From assembly GCF_028735875.1 (NCBI RefSeq), contig NZ_CP117834.1, positions 1,042,001 to 1,106,000 of the forward strand: 64,000 bases of DNA, in the 5' to 3' direction. This document shows positions 40,537 through 51,300 of this stretch, piece by piece; within the stretch, counting starts at the first letter, position 1, and every line of letters begins with the position of its first letter. Source of the DNA: Shouchella hunanensis. GTDB taxonomy: Bacteria; Bacillota; Bacilli; Bacillales; Bacillaceae_D. The position numbers were made by a program, and so were the translations under genes. Under the pieces are notes generated by a model. It searched no databases. It was not told the DNA's origin and worked only from the letters and a program-made list of their open reading frames with translations.

Positions 40537-40566
40537 TAAAAACTACTATTAAATAAGCGTTGGAGC

Positions 40567-40597
40567 ACGAGACCATATCAGATGGTCTCGTTTTTTG
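40567..40597 (+). terminator. terminator of the LacI-controlled glycosidase operon
   Basis: 10-bp stem ACGAGACCAT/ATGGTCTCGT with a 5-base loop and six T. Confidence 0.92.
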
Positions 40598-40758
40598 GAT
40601 GAATATAGAAGAGATTATCCACTAATTCTTAAGTTTTTCTAAACTCTTCGTCCGTCATATTGACGTCAATTTGCTCCATTGCTTATGATGAATCTATAGA
40701 CTCTGCTCTTTATCAATCGTCCTTTTTAAAGAGCCTTGTGGTAATAGGAGCGTTGATT

Positions 40759-41220
40759 ATGAAAAAGAAACGATTGTTTATTCCGTTAGCCATTCTCCTA
40801 GCACTCGGTTGCTGGGTACTCATTTCCATTACCTTACCGCCTAAATGGGTCGGCATGTCTGAAACGGAATTGTGGGTGGCAGACTTCAATCACGAATCTC
40901 TCGCACAAAAAGCGAATTGGGTAGGCCAGGTTTATTGGCATGGACATTTGAACGTATCTCTTATTGGCGTTGAATTATACCGTCACGGGAAGCTCTTATC
41001 GGAGACACGTAAGAAGAATACATACCTTGGGCATAATGATGCCATTGACTATAAGCATACAACCGATGCAGTATTTGATCGTGACGACCAGCTTGAATTA
41101 ATTATAAAGTGGGAAGCAAATAATCACGTGTACGAAGAGTCAATCCCTCTTCAATCACGAAAACGCTTCTTTGCTCTTCCATCATTCTTGAACCCAAAAA
41201 CCTCCGCTTACAGTATGTAA
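40759..41220 (+). CDS. small exported or membrane-anchored protein, unknown function
   Basis: 153 residues from ATG 40759 with TAGGAG eight bases upstream; the longer frame to 40660 has no ribosome site. A short basic N-terminus (MKKKRLF) and one hydrophobic segment (about 8-25, ending SITLPPKW) anchor it. The rest is a beta-rich domain (TELWVADFNHESLAQKANWVGQVYWHG, LIGVELYRHGKLLSETR) of unknown family. It could be a lipoprotein, but LALGC is a poor lipobox. Convergent with the glucosaminidase gene. Confidence 0.65.
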   Translation: MKKKRLFIPLAILLALGCWVLISITLPPKWVGMSETELWVADFNHESLAQKANWVGQVYWHGHLNVSLIGVELYRHGKLLSETRKKNTYLGHNDAIDYKHTTDAVFDRDDQLELIIKWEANNHVYEESIPLQSRKRFFALPSFLNPKTSAYSM

Positions 41221-41232
41221 GCGAAGGTTTTT
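41197..41232. terminator. bidirectional terminator between the small protein and the glucosaminidase
   Basis: Imperfect 12-bp stem ACCTCCGCTTAC/GTAAGCGAAGGT with a 5-base loop, A-rich on one side and T6 on the other; serves convergent genes. Confidence 0.75.
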
Positions 41233-41236
41233 TCTA

Positions 41237-44098
41237 CTATCCATCAAATCTCGGAATCTCCAATACGAGATTATAAGATCCAATTTCTTGATAAAGAGTA
41301 TACATGTTATTCACTTGTTTAAACGCCCAGCCAATATCCGTCGCATATTGATGAGTAGGTCGACCATTCTCAATTAGCCCATCAATGTTCCAACGCATTT
41401 TATACAGCGTATTTTGTCCTGATTTTACATAGTTATTACCAATGAAACTTGCTCCACCAACAATCGCTTTATATGGAGAATCCCAACCTTCATTGTAAGC
41501 ACGCTCTAGTCCACACTCGTTTGGACATGCATCAACAGCACCAATTCCAAACATATTGTAGACAATTGTACCATTGTACTCATTTCCTGATGCGAGAAAC
41601 GATGTGCCATGACCTGTTTCAAGTAGTGCATGAGAAAGCAAATAAATTTCATTCACACCGTGCATTTGTCCAGCATCAATAAATGCTTGACCTTGACCGC
41701 TTAGCGTTCCCTTTCCTTGCAAATACCGATTTAGCACCTCTGCGGTTACACCACTTGATTGTGTTAAATCAAGAAACTGAAATTTTTGCCTCTCGTCATT
41801 TATGAAGTTATTGGGATTCATGTAGTACGCGATATCCTCTACGGATGCTCGAACCCAGTGAAGTTGGTACCATCCATTTTGCGGATTGCCACGAACCGTT
41901 ACTCTTGTATCTCGCGTTAAACGGTCAACGACTGCATAAGCAGTACTTGGTCCACTACGTACATTTAACACGTCTGTATTTACATAGTAGTAATTCCCAG
42001 CACTATTATAAGAAATATACTCTGCCGAAACAAATTGACGATACGTGTCCGTTACAGCGTAAACCCCATGCTGACGCTGAGCGGCTTCTTCTAGGGAGAT
42101 GTTATAGGACTTATATGTGTGCTCGTTAACATGGGCCGCCTTTATCCAAACTTGCTGGCCATTCAACATACCGCGATACCAGACCTCATTTCCAACTTGT
42201 TCAGTTAAGTGAACGTCAAAGCGTGCGTTTTTATGACTACTGAGATCAAACAGCTTGTTTGCACTACCGCCCCAGGCTGTGTTAAATGCAGCACCTTCCC
42301 CACTAACGTAACGCACTTTACTTGTTCGGTCAATTTGTACATGTGGTGCTGAAACGATCTCAGATTCGCGTACCCAACCAATAAGACCATTAACCGCACT
42401 TGCCTGCGTACTTAGAAGATAATACAATTCGCCGTTTACTGTTGCTTGTTGTTTTATAAAGAATGCACGGTTAAGATACGATCGGTTGTCAACCGTCCCA
42501 CTCTGCCTAAGATCAGTAAAGATAGTTGTATTCATTGAGAGCATTCCTTTTCGACTTACCGACGAAAGCTCAGTTCCTGCTGGATTCAAATGGTTACTAT
42601 GAATCCACATACGTTCACCATTTACATCCCCACGATACCAAATGTTATTCCCTATTGATTCCGTTAAATGGACTTGGAATGTTGCTCCTGCTAGATCACT
42701 AAGTTGAGATTTTACAAGATTTTGTTTTCCTCCCCAAGCCGTATTATAAGATACTCCTCGACCACTAAGGGTAAATGTTTTTGAATCACGATCTACAGTG
42801 CGATGCTCATGGGATGTGACTTCACTCGCTCGCGCCCAACCAATAACACCATTCACAGCGGAAGCCTGGGTACTTAAATGAAGATACGTTTCACCGTTAT
42901 AAATTGCTTGTTCCTTTACAAAAAACGAGCGGTCTTGATGCGCCACATTACTAATTGGATTCGCATCACCTAGTTCCTTATAAATAAGAGTATTGCTTCG
43001 GATTTGCGCCTTTTTACTTACTGCTTCAATATCTTCCACGATCGGATTGGTATGCAAATGATTGCTGTGAATCCACATACGCTGACCATTCACGTCGCCT
43101 CGATACCAAATATTATTTCCAATCGACTCCGTTAAATGAACATCGAATCGTTCGCCTCTTAGTCCACTTAACGTTGTTATAAGCTGCGTCGTACCTCCCC
43201 AAGCTGTTGTATATGAAACACCTCTACCAGAAAGATAGAATGTCTTATTTTCACGATCAACGGTTTGGTGCGTATGCGACGTCAGTTCAGACGCTTTTGC
43301 CCAACCAACGACACCAGATGTCGCTGAAGCTTGTGTACTAATGAGTAAATAAAGATCCCCATTATACGTGGCTTCTTGTTTAACAAAAAAAGTTCGATTT
43401 AAATGAGGCGTTGGATCAATTGTCTCGTTATCGCCAAGATTTCTTACAACCGTTGTGTTGCTACGGACTTGTGCTTTCTTACTCGTTGCATTAGCTAGAG
43501 GGTCTACAATTAAGGCAAACGGTTGAATGTTTTCATCCTCTTCCATTGATTTGTCGCTTGGATCTTCTGCTTCAACCTCTTCTGTTCCCTCTTCCGTCGA
43601 TTCTACAGCCTCTTCTTCGACTGTTTCTTCTTGCTCTTCTTCTACTACTTTTTCACGGTTCTCTTCTTCTTCAAACAGTTCTTCTTCAATTGGAAATTCT
43701 TCAACGTCTTCCTCAATCTCAACGTTAGGTGCTGTAACGCCTTCTGTTGGATCAAGATCATCTTCAGGGTTAAAGACTTCACCCTCTTCTAGATCTTCTT
43801 CTTTCACTAAAGAAAGTTGTTCATTTATGTAATGATCTAGTTGTCTTAGGGCTTCTTCTTCTGCCACATCATAGTTTTCTAAAATGACTGATACGTATTG
43901 CTCTCTAGCTAATTCGTCGTTTTGAATTGCGTTAAACAAACAATCATCCTTAAATAAGTCAGCAAACGTTTCTTCACGATCCTGTAAACATTTCTCAATT
44001 GACAGTTGTTTTGTTTCCTCAGCGGCTTGCATTAAATAAGGAAAGAAAAGATTCGTCGTTAATAGTGCGATTAAAAAAACCAAACCAATTTTTTTCAT
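41237..44098 (-). CDS. secreted beta-N-acetylglucosaminidase autolysin (LytD-like)
   Basis: 953 residues from ATG 44098 with GAGGAG upstream; the 14-codon extension has no site. Signal peptide MKKIGLVFLIALLTT... (cleavage near AAEE). About 100-210 is a very acidic Glu-rich linker. About 215-660 holds three repeats of about 150 residues, each with two SH3/GW-like halves (VGWAKASELTSH, RGVSYTTAWGG, NIWYRGDVNGQRMWIHSNHL) for cell-wall binding. An SH3b-like unit (NVRSGPSTAYAVVDRL) follows. The C-terminal glucosaminidase domain has Glu827 in HALLETGHGTS. It cuts the glycan backbone of peptidoglycan. Co-directional and 68 bases after the amidase gene. Confidence 0.92.
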   Translation of the reverse strand: MKKIGLVFLIALLTTNLFFPYLMQAAEETKQLSIEKCLQDREETFADLFKDDCLFNAIQNDELAREQYVSVILENYDVAEEEALRQLDHYINEQLSLVKEEDLEEGEVFNPEDDLDPTEGVTAPNVEIEEDVEEFPIEEELFEEEENREKVVEEEQEETVEEEAVESTEEGTEEVEAEDPSDKSMEEDENIQPFALIVDPLANATSKKAQVRSNTTVVRNLGDNETIDPTPHLNRTFFVKQEATYNGDLYLLISTQASATSGVVGWAKASELTSHTHQTVDRENKTFYLSGRGVSYTTAWGGTTQLITTLSGLRGERFDVHLTESIGNNIWYRGDVNGQRMWIHSNHLHTNPIVEDIEAVSKKAQIRSNTLIYKELGDANPISNVAHQDRSFFVKEQAIYNGETYLHLSTQASAVNGVIGWARASEVTSHEHRTVDRDSKTFTLSGRGVSYNTAWGGKQNLVKSQLSDLAGATFQVHLTESIGNNIWYRGDVNGERMWIHSNHLNPAGTELSSVSRKGMLSMNTTIFTDLRQSGTVDNRSYLNRAFFIKQQATVNGELYYLLSTQASAVNGLIGWVRESEIVSAPHVQIDRTSKVRYVSGEGAAFNTAWGGSANKLFDLSSHKNARFDVHLTEQVGNEVWYRGMLNGQQVWIKAAHVNEHTYKSYNISLEEAAQRQHGVYAVTDTYRQFVSAEYISYNSAGNYYYVNTDVLNVRSGPSTAYAVVDRLTRDTRVTVRGNPQNGWYQLHWVRASVEDIAYYMNPNNFINDERQKFQFLDLTQSSGVTAEVLNRYLQGKGTLSGQGQAFIDAGQMHGVNEIYLLSHALLETGHGTSFLASGNEYNGTIVYNMFGIGAVDACPNECGLERAYNEGWDSPYKAIVGGASFIGNNYVKSGQNTLYKMRWNIDGLIENGRPTHQYATDIGWAFKQVNNMYTLYQEIGSYNLVLEIPRFDG

Positions 44099-44166
44099 CT
44101 TTTTCTCCTCTTCTATTTTGTCCGAAAAAGAGAGCAACAACGTATTACGCTGATGCTCCTTTTTCC

Positions 44167-46596
44167 TTACCTAAAGTATTCGCCTACCCCAAGCAAAATG
44201 CCTCTTGCGGCACGATCGTGATAAACCGTTTGACGAAGCTTTGCAGCATCACCAGCATGGTCCATAAATCCAACCTCTAAGAGAATACTTGGTATTCTTG
44301 TTTCCCGCACAACGTGGAAGTTCCCTTCCGCAACGCGACGGTAGTTCGTATTTACTTGACCAACAACTGCATTTTGTACTGCATGAGCGAGACGTTGACT
44401 GTTCGCACTCTGATGACGAGTGTGGTAGAACGTTTCTGTTCCATTTGCCCGACCATCAAATGCATTATTGTGAATGCTAATAAAGATGTCTCCACCTGAT
44501 TCATTTGCTACCTTCGCACGATCCGCTAATGTCACAAACACATCTGTTGAACGCGTCATAATAACTCGGGCTCCAGCTGCTTCAAGTAACGGTTTTGTAC
44601 GTAAAGCCATGCTTAAGTTTAAGTCTTTTTCAACCATGCCTCCTGCACGTGCTCCACCATCAGTGCCGCCATGTCCAGCATCAAGAACAATCGTTTTGCC
44701 ATCTAAACTCGTCACATCGTTTCGATGGATAAAGCCATTCTTCCATTCTCCATCAATTCGCACAGTTGCTGTATACCATTCACTGTTTAGGGTCTTAAAT
44801 TTAAGTGTACTTCCAGTAGAATATGAACGTAGCACAGAAGAATTTCTAGATGTACTTGTATACACATTCACGTTTTGCAATGCTACTCCGTGCTTCGTTT
44901 CTTGCGCATTTGTCGGAATTAAATCACCTGCTGGTATAAAGCCTTGAACAGCACGGCCATTCAAAATAACTGTAGCGCTATGCCATGAGCTATTAAATGG
45001 ACGATATGTTAGTACTTGCCCTGCATTGTAACTTCGTAGAACTTCTGAGTTCCGGGAGGGCTCACCATATACAGCTGTGTTTCGTTGCGCAATTTGTTGT
45101 TGCTGCGGACTCCGTTCGTCCATAACGTCTGACTTCGCAATATAACCTGTCTCCCACTTGCCATTAATCATGACTGTAGCTTGGTACCAGTTGCTAGTTA
45201 ACGTTCGTACCTTAAGAGCATGGTTAAAGGTATAGCTGCGATACGTAGTGGCAGATTTAGAAGGGCTAGTGTACACGTTTGTTGGTTGTTTACCAGCAAA
45301 AACATTCCGCTCCTCTTGCGCATCTGTCAACAGAACAATATCACTTTTATGAATAAATCCATTTTTCCATTCACCATTTATTCGAACAACAGCAGAATAC
45401 CAATTTTCGGTATACGGCCTAAACTTCAGCATTTGTCCTTCATCATAGTTTCGTAAAACAGTTGAAGTACGAGACGTTTGACTATATATAGATACTCGGT
45501 CTTTTGCATAACCCTCAAGTTGTTCGGGAACTTCATCAACAGGACGCAAATCATCTGCATGTATAAATCCTTGAGTAGCCGTCCCATTCAAAATGACAGT
45601 TGCACTGAACCATTCTGAAGTAAAAGGTCTGTATTTTAGAATTTGTCCTTCGTTGTAAGAACGTAAGATTGTGGAATTGCGAGAAACATCACTGTAAACG
45701 GCCGTTCTATTTTGCTTCGCAACCCCTTCTAACTGTGCTGCCCTTGCAAACTCAACATCTGTATGAGCAATATACCCAGTTTCCCACACACCATCAATTC
45801 TCACTGTAGCTTCAAACCACGAATCATTGTACTCTCTTACTTTTAAGGAATGTCCAAACGAATAACTTCGATAAGTAGAAGCTGATTGGGATGGACTTGT
45901 GTATACATAAGTTGGCTGCTTACCTGCAAAGACATGATGTTCTTGCTGTTCAGCTACACGTGCCAGTTCTTCTTCCTTTTTCGTAGATTCAGAGTTTTCG
46001 TGTGTAACGTCTTCTTCTTGAACCTCTTCTGGTGAGTCTGAAGCTTCTTCCTCTACTGCTTCTTCCGGTGCTTCTGAGGTTTCTTCCTCTACTGCTTCTT
46101 CCGGTGCTTCTGAAGTTTCTTCCTCTACTGCTTCTTCCGGTGCTTCTGAAGTTTCTTCCTCTATTGCTTCTTCTGGTGTCTCTGAGGTTTCTTCCTCTAA
46201 TAATTGGTCTTTATGTAAATAATACTCTCTTGGTGTAAAAGCATCGTCACTTCGCCAATGTAGAAAATCTTTTACATCTTCCTCGAAGACGATGTAATTG
46301 CTATCGATGTAACCAGTCATTTCCTCTTCTAACTCATTTGTATATGTAAGCAAGAAATGATCTTCTTCAAATGCTAAAACTGTCGCCTCTGTTCCCTCTT
46401 CAATTGTAGAAAGTGCTACTGCTTGATCACGGCCTTCGTAGACATTTATGACATCCTCTGTATTCCCAAATACATAGACTGTCTCCAGATCACCACTGGT
46501 CCCTTGTAAAGGGTTTGCTTGAGCTGTCATTGTCGTCATTTGTAGAATAAGCATCGTAATGAGTAAATAGACAGTAGCTGAATACAGCTTTTTCAT
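44167..46596 (-). CDS. secreted N-acetylmuramoyl-L-alanine amidase (Amidase_3)
   Basis: 809 residues. Signal peptide (MKKLYSATVYLLITMLIL..., cleavage near AQAN). About 25-120 is an SH3-like region. About 133-215 is acidic with five copies of a 12-residue repeat (EEETSEAPEEAV type). About 225-630 holds six SH3-like wall-binding units (VYTSPSQSASTYRSYSFG..., W-T/N-G-FIH pattern). The C-terminal Amidase_3 domain (634-809) has zinc ligands His642 (DAGHGG), Glu656 and His709 (SIHNN) and catalytic Glu774 (LLEVGF). It cleaves the bond between muramic acid and the peptide stem. With the glucosaminidase it resembles the LytC/LytD autolysin pair. A WalR-type box lies upstream. Confidence 0.95.
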   Translation of the reverse strand: MKKLYSATVYLLITMLILQMTTMTAQANPLQGTSGDLETVYVFGNTEDVINVYEGRDQAVALSTIEEGTEATVLAFEEDHFLLTYTNELEEEMTGYIDSNYIVFEEDVKDFLHWRSDDAFTPREYYLHKDQLLEEETSETPEEAIEEETSEAPEEAVEEETSEAPEEAVEEETSEAPEEAVEEEASDSPEEVQEEDVTHENSESTKKEEELARVAEQQEHHVFAGKQPTYVYTSPSQSASTYRSYSFGHSLKVREYNDSWFEATVRIDGVWETGYIAHTDVEFARAAQLEGVAKQNRTAVYSDVSRNSTILRSYNEGQILKYRPFTSEWFSATVILNGTATQGFIHADDLRPVDEVPEQLEGYAKDRVSIYSQTSRTSTVLRNYDEGQMLKFRPYTENWYSAVVRINGEWKNGFIHKSDIVLLTDAQEERNVFAGKQPTNVYTSPSKSATTYRSYTFNHALKVRTLTSNWYQATVMINGKWETGYIAKSDVMDERSPQQQQIAQRNTAVYGEPSRNSEVLRSYNAGQVLTYRPFNSSWHSATVILNGRAVQGFIPAGDLIPTNAQETKHGVALQNVNVYTSTSRNSSVLRSYSTGSTLKFKTLNSEWYTATVRIDGEWKNGFIHRNDVTSLDGKTIVLDAGHGGTDGGARAGGMVEKDLNLSMALRTKPLLEAAGARVIMTRSTDVFVTLADRAKVANESGGDIFISIHNNAFDGRANGTETFYHTRHQSANSQRLAHAVQNAVVGQVNTNYRRVAEGNFHVVRETRIPSILLEVGFMDHAGDAAKLRQTVYHDRAARGILLGVGEYFR
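46023..46198 (-). repeat. 36-bp tandem repeat array inside the amidase gene
   Basis: About five 36-bp units, the central three nearly identical, encode the 12-residue acidic repeat EEETSEAPEEAV. Such in-frame repeats expand or shrink by slippage or recombination, so linker length may vary between strains. Confidence 0.85.
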
Positions 46597-46624
46597 TAGT
46601 TTTGGCGTTCCTCCTTCACTATTT

Positions 46625-46641
46625 TTTACATATTCATTACA
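46625..46641 (-). promoter_or_regulatory. WalR (YycF) box upstream of the amidase
   Basis: Minus-strand TGTAAT-GAATA-TGTAAA fits TGTWAH-N5-TGTWAH perfectly. WalR controls wall hydrolases in Bacillus. The probable promoter (extended -10 TGCTATAGT, 46681-46689) lies about 40 bases upstream, so the box would sit after the transcription start and act as a repressor site. Confidence 0.5.
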
Positions 46642-46729
46642 TAAGTACCAATACTTACTACATATTGATACGCAATTCTAACTATAGCATATTTTCATTT
46701 GTATAAAAATAGATAATATTGAATGGTCA

Positions 46730-46764
46730 AGAAAGAACCTAGTAACATAATGACTAGGTTCTCT
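46730..46764 (-). terminator. terminator of the TPR gene and TagF-like gene operon
   Basis: 10-bp stem AGAACCTAGT/ACTAGGTTCT on the minus strand with a 9-base loop and a T-rich tail. Confidence 0.8.
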
Positions 46765-46826
46765 CTTTAATTCGTCTATTCTCGGGCATATTCTACTTCT
46801 TTTGACACAGCAGACATTGGCGAGAA

Positions 46827-48305
46827 TTAAGCTTTTTGTACCAGTACTTTCGACCATCTTTCTTTCCCTCTGTTTTCACATTCGTTAGCTAACGCACACA
46901 GGTGCAAACGGTGCACTTCCATAAAACTTAAAGCATGTGAATGCGTAACAAAGTGACGTAAATATGTCGCAAATAATCGATCGCTAATGGAATCTTTCTT
47001 TTCACCTAGAGCTTTTAAACGAAATGGATAACGATTACCGTCTACAGACATGGATTGTTTCAATGAATCCCAATCTTGGTTATCTATTATTGAATCAAAC
47101 AAGATAGTTAAAGCGGAATGGTTTGCGAACATCTTCACTAGTGTTTCGTCATACTTCGGATTAAAAATAAGCGCCTCTCCATTAAGGTTCTTCAAAATGT
47201 AGGAAGTAGATTCATTCACTTGTTCAAAACCGATTATAATAACACGAGCATAGTGAGAAGCAATCCGCTCTAATTCATCCACCTCTTCGTTTAGGTTTAT
47301 TTTCACGGTCAGAATATCGACTGGTTCCTTCTTTAATGAGCTAATTGACGTTTTAACAGCACCTTTATAAACCCCGTTCTTCTCCTCAACGATTACAAGC
47401 GTTGATGTCCTATGATTTGTTTTGTACATGAGTATAGTTTCAGATAACCACAGTGGCTTATGAAAAACACGTTCTCCTACTCCATGTGACCAGCTCTCCG
47501 CCTCTTTCTTTTGATCAAGCATCATGGCAGCTGTTGCCATCGTTGCTTGACACGCTTTTGTAGCATCCTGTTTGTCACCAATTTCCGTCAAGAGTTGCTC
47601 GCCTCTTATCACTACAGCTTCCCAGTCTAGCTTTGTTGCAGCAATAAAAATAAGACGTTCGAGTAACCTTTTATCGCTTTGATAATGTATGAGCCCTTCA
47701 TGTATGGTTTCTTCCGCTTGATTATACTGTTTTAATTCTGTCAATGCGCTTGCATAACGGTCTAATTCAGGAGGCTTTAACTGTTTATTTAAACGCTCAA
47801 CTTTCTCATAGTGATAAATTGTCTGCTCCCAATCCCCTTGTTTGAAGGCGACTACTGCTGCTGCTAGGTGCAAGGTAGAATTATCTGGGAAAAGGATCAA
47901 TCCTTTGTAAACTACTTCTTCTGCATACTTTAGCTTTTTTAAACGAAGCAAACATTCACTCATCCCAATAAAAGTTGATTTCAGATAGGCTTCTTTTTCT
48001 GAAGACTGTTGCCATACCGCTTTTGCTTTTTTGAAATCTTTTTTTAACAGATTAACAAGTACTGATTGACTCCTCAAGACCGTTGAGGAGGGGTTTGCGG
48101 TAGCACCATCTAACGCCACTCGGAGCGCTCCTTTTATATCCCCTTTTGCGACTTTCTCTTTTTGGTGTTTCAAGAACGTAGCAGCATCTTCATCTAAATA
48201 ATTGAGGAGACGATCATATGCATGAAGAGCTTCCTTCCATCTCTTTAACTTCTTTAGTTGCTTCGCTTTGTTATACTGTTTTGAAATTCCTATATAGGCT
48301 GTCAC
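46827..48305 (-). CDS. TPR-repeat protein, unknown function, partner of the TagF-like gene
   Basis: 492 residues, GTG start at 48305 behind GGAGGTGG. About 5-270 are tetratricopeptide-like helical pairs (AKQLKKLKRWKEALHAYDRLLNYL, KLKYAEEVVYKGLILFPDNSTLHLAAAVVAFKQGDWEQTIYHYEKVERL, QYNQAEETIHEGLIHYQSDKRLLER). About 280-490 is a domain I do not recognise (STLVIVEEKNGVYKGAVKTSISSLKKEPVDIL, NLNEEVDELERIASHYARVIIIGFEQ). No signal or membrane segment, so cytoplasmic. It lies 21 bases after the CDP-glycerol transferase gene on the same strand, so a role as a scaffold or length control in teichoic acid synthesis is plausible but not shown. Confidence 0.75.
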   Translation of the reverse strand: MTAYIGISKQYNKAKQLKKLKRWKEALHAYDRLLNYLDEDAATFLKHQKEKVAKGDIKGALRVALDGATANPSSTVLRSQSVLVNLLKKDFKKAKAVWQQSSEKEAYLKSTFIGMSECLLRLKKLKYAEEVVYKGLILFPDNSTLHLAAAVVAFKQGDWEQTIYHYEKVERLNKQLKPPELDRYASALTELKQYNQAEETIHEGLIHYQSDKRLLERLIFIAATKLDWEAVVIRGEQLLTEIGDKQDATKACQATMATAAMMLDQKKEAESWSHGVGERVFHKPLWLSETILMYKTNHRTSTLVIVEEKNGVYKGAVKTSISSLKKEPVDILTVKINLNEEVDELERIASHYARVIIIGFEQVNESTSYILKNLNGEALIFNPKYDETLVKMFANHSALTILFDSIIDNQDWDSLKQSMSVDGNRYPFRLKALGEKKDSISDRLFATYLRHFVTHSHALSFMEVHRLHLCALANECENRGKERWSKVLVQKA

Positions 48306-48326
48306 TCTTATCCACCTCCTTTGCTT

Positions 48327-51300
48327 TTACGAAAAAAGCTTGTCTACAACACGTATCGTTGCCCGCCCATCCTCATACGGCGCATATGTTTTCCTGAACT
48401 GTTCATAAGAATCTTCATATGTCTCTTCTATTGAAGAAAGATTCTTAAGCTCTTGAATTAAATCTGTTGAATTGTAAACAAGTGGTCCAGGAGCTTCGTT
48501 CTCAAAATCTATATAAAAGCCTCTCAGATCATTTTTGTATTCCTCTAGGTCATAGGTGAAAAACACCATCGGTTTTCCTGTATTCACATAGTCAAACATT
48601 ACTGAAGAATAATCAGTTACTAGTCCATCTGATAATAGCATCAACTCTTGGATGTCTGGATAATTTGATACATCAAAAACAGTGTCTTTCAGTTCAGCGG
48701 GAATGCTCAAACGTCCGGCAATAACGACATGCATACGTAAGAGTAGAACATACTCTTCTCCCAATTCCTCCTTAAATGATTCCAAATCAATTTTCAATTG
48801 AAAGGCAAACTTATTGCTCACTTTGTCATTGTCTCGGAAGGTTGGGGCATAGAGAATAACTTTTTTAGTTGGATCTAAATGTAATTGTTCACGAATGGCT
48901 TCTCTTTTATGATCCCTATCAACACGGTAAAATAGATCATTACGAGGGTATCCCACCTCAAGTATACGATTTCCAAAGTAAAAGGCGCTTGTAAACGATC
49001 GAGACGCGTAAGGAGATGGAGACAACAAGACACTCCAATTTTTGGCTGCAGCTGTCACTCGATCAACATATGAATCATCTCTTCCGTGAACTTGTTCAAT
49101 GTCATTCGCCATTTTCTTTAACGGTGTCCCGTGCCACGTTTGAATGTAAGTTGTCCCACTGCGCTTCTTCAAATAGGTTGGGAAGTTCTGATTATTAACC
49201 CAGAACTTCGATCGCGCCAAATAATAGAAGTAACGTGGCGATAGACGCTCAATGACAGTCGTCTGCTCATTTTTTATTGGGAATTTATCGTTGTGAACCC
49301 AAATGTACTGGTATGGATAATCTCTTCGCAGTAATTCCTCGTATATAGCTCTTGGGCTATCTTCATAACGCTTCCCGACACCACTCTCAAATAGAATAAC
49401 CTCTTTTTTCACTGGTGTTAACCATTTTAAAACCTTAAACATTGTTTTCATCGTCGGCAAGTATAGAGTTGAAGCTCTAAAATATCGGTACACATCTGCA
49501 AGTTGCCTCGATTGTGAAAGTCGATATGACCAATCGTTTCGTTTCTTATGATGACGAATGGCTTCCACTATCCGCGCACTTGCTTGACCATCCCGCTGAT
49601 CAATAAAAGCGTTCGCTCGGCGTTTGTATAGGTCACTCATTTCCAAATCGTTGTTCACAACCGTTTCTAATTCTCTTAGTAAAGCTTCATGGTTGTAAAC
49701 AATTTCTCCAGGTAAATCATTCTGCAAATTAAGATGTGAAGGATAGTTACCAAGGAACGCATCTTGGTCAAACTGGTAGTAGATGACAGGTTTATGAAGA
49801 ATCGCAAAATCAAAAGCAACACTTGAATAATCTGTTATCATGACAGCACTTTCTTTAATGAGTTCCTGTACATCCCTCTCTCCTTGTCGCACAATTGTGA
49901 CGGGTGCATCTTCAAAATAAGAAATGAAATTTTTCATATTTGGGTGCAAACAAAAAACAACCTCTAGGTTCCAGTCCTCTTTTAGTTGTTTTAAGCGTTG
50001 ATCATGTAAAAGCGATTGAAAACGCTTAAGGTACTCACTCTCTTGAAAGCGCATGTCATTTACAAGCCATTCACGCCACGTAGGAATGATAAGAATTTGT
50101 CTCTTTTTTTCTACATCTTGTTTGAACAGACCTTCAAATCTCGGTATACCAGTAACAACAACATCAGATGAATCATACTTCAAATCATCTATTACAATTT
50201 CCGCCTCTTTTTTCGAACTCGTAACGAATAAATCCGTTATAAAATCACCAACATTTTTTTCGTACATATGCTTAATATTTTTAGTTCCTAAAATTCCGTG
50301 CTGGAGAAAGATCTTCTTTGTTTTCTCTTTCTTCATAAAACAATGAGAGCGAATCGGATATAACCCTTGCGGATGGTGAGTCCCGCATATATATTTTGCC
50401 TCTAGCATCTTCTCAAAATGTTCTTTTGATTTATAAATAAGGATATTTCCAAAAGGTTCTACATTTCTTCGTTCTGGTGAATCGTCATTAATAACATAAT
50501 ACGCCTCTACATCTGGAACGTGTTCTCGAAGGTATTTAAAGAAATAATAACCATTATCTTGTGCTTTATAAGGATATTCTCCAATAATCCATACGTCTTT
50601 TTGAACCCTTTTCCTGCTCACTGACCGCTTTTTATATAAATTGATATACGAACGATATGCTTCTTCATCATACTGATTAAATATAAAAGATAGATTTGTA
50701 CTCTTTGTCGTTAAATAAGGAACGAGCGAAAGACGTTTATCGTCTCCTTTTTTAATCCAAGTTTCACCTTTTGTATAGCGATGTAACGTTAATCTCTCAC
50801 CACCTAAACGTATCAGTAGAGGATCACCTAGTTCATCCGTAGCTACTTCTAAAAAAAGATCAATTACGTCTTCCCGGTACGGAATAGCCAGTAGACTTTC
50901 TCTTAAATCATCTGTCTTGATCGTTTCATTGTATTTAATTATATTATTTTTGAGTGTCCAAGATCGTATATTCATGCGAATCTGTTCATTATTTGTACGC
51001 GGGATAAACACAAAGTTCAATTGTTTAATGTTTAACAATTGAATAGCGAGCATACCTTTTAATTGAATATGCTTATCATTCATTGCAAGTTTGGTTAGTT
51101 TTCTGTCGGTTATATAATTTCTTATAGGTGCTTTATTATTAATTCGTACCGCTACGTTACCACGCATTGTTATGTATGGGTAAAATACAGCCCCTTGTTT
51201 CGTTTCATAAGCACTTAATAGTTGAACTTTATCTTGCTCTGGATGAACCTTTAGACGCTTTCGCGTCGCTTTCTTTCCTTTGATACGCACATAAAAATCC

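Noticed and set aside
43527-43832. 101-codon Ser-rich plus-strand frame opposite the glucosaminidase linker
   Set aside because: It is the antisense reading of a Glu-rich stretch; Ser/Leu-rich low complexity is expected there.
46023-46198. possible CRISPR-like or regulatory repeats
   Set aside because: They are in frame, code for a 12-residue repeat and have no spacers.
46032-46238. 68-codon Leu/Pro-rich plus-strand frame
   Set aside because: Antisense of the 36-bp acidic repeat in the amidase gene.
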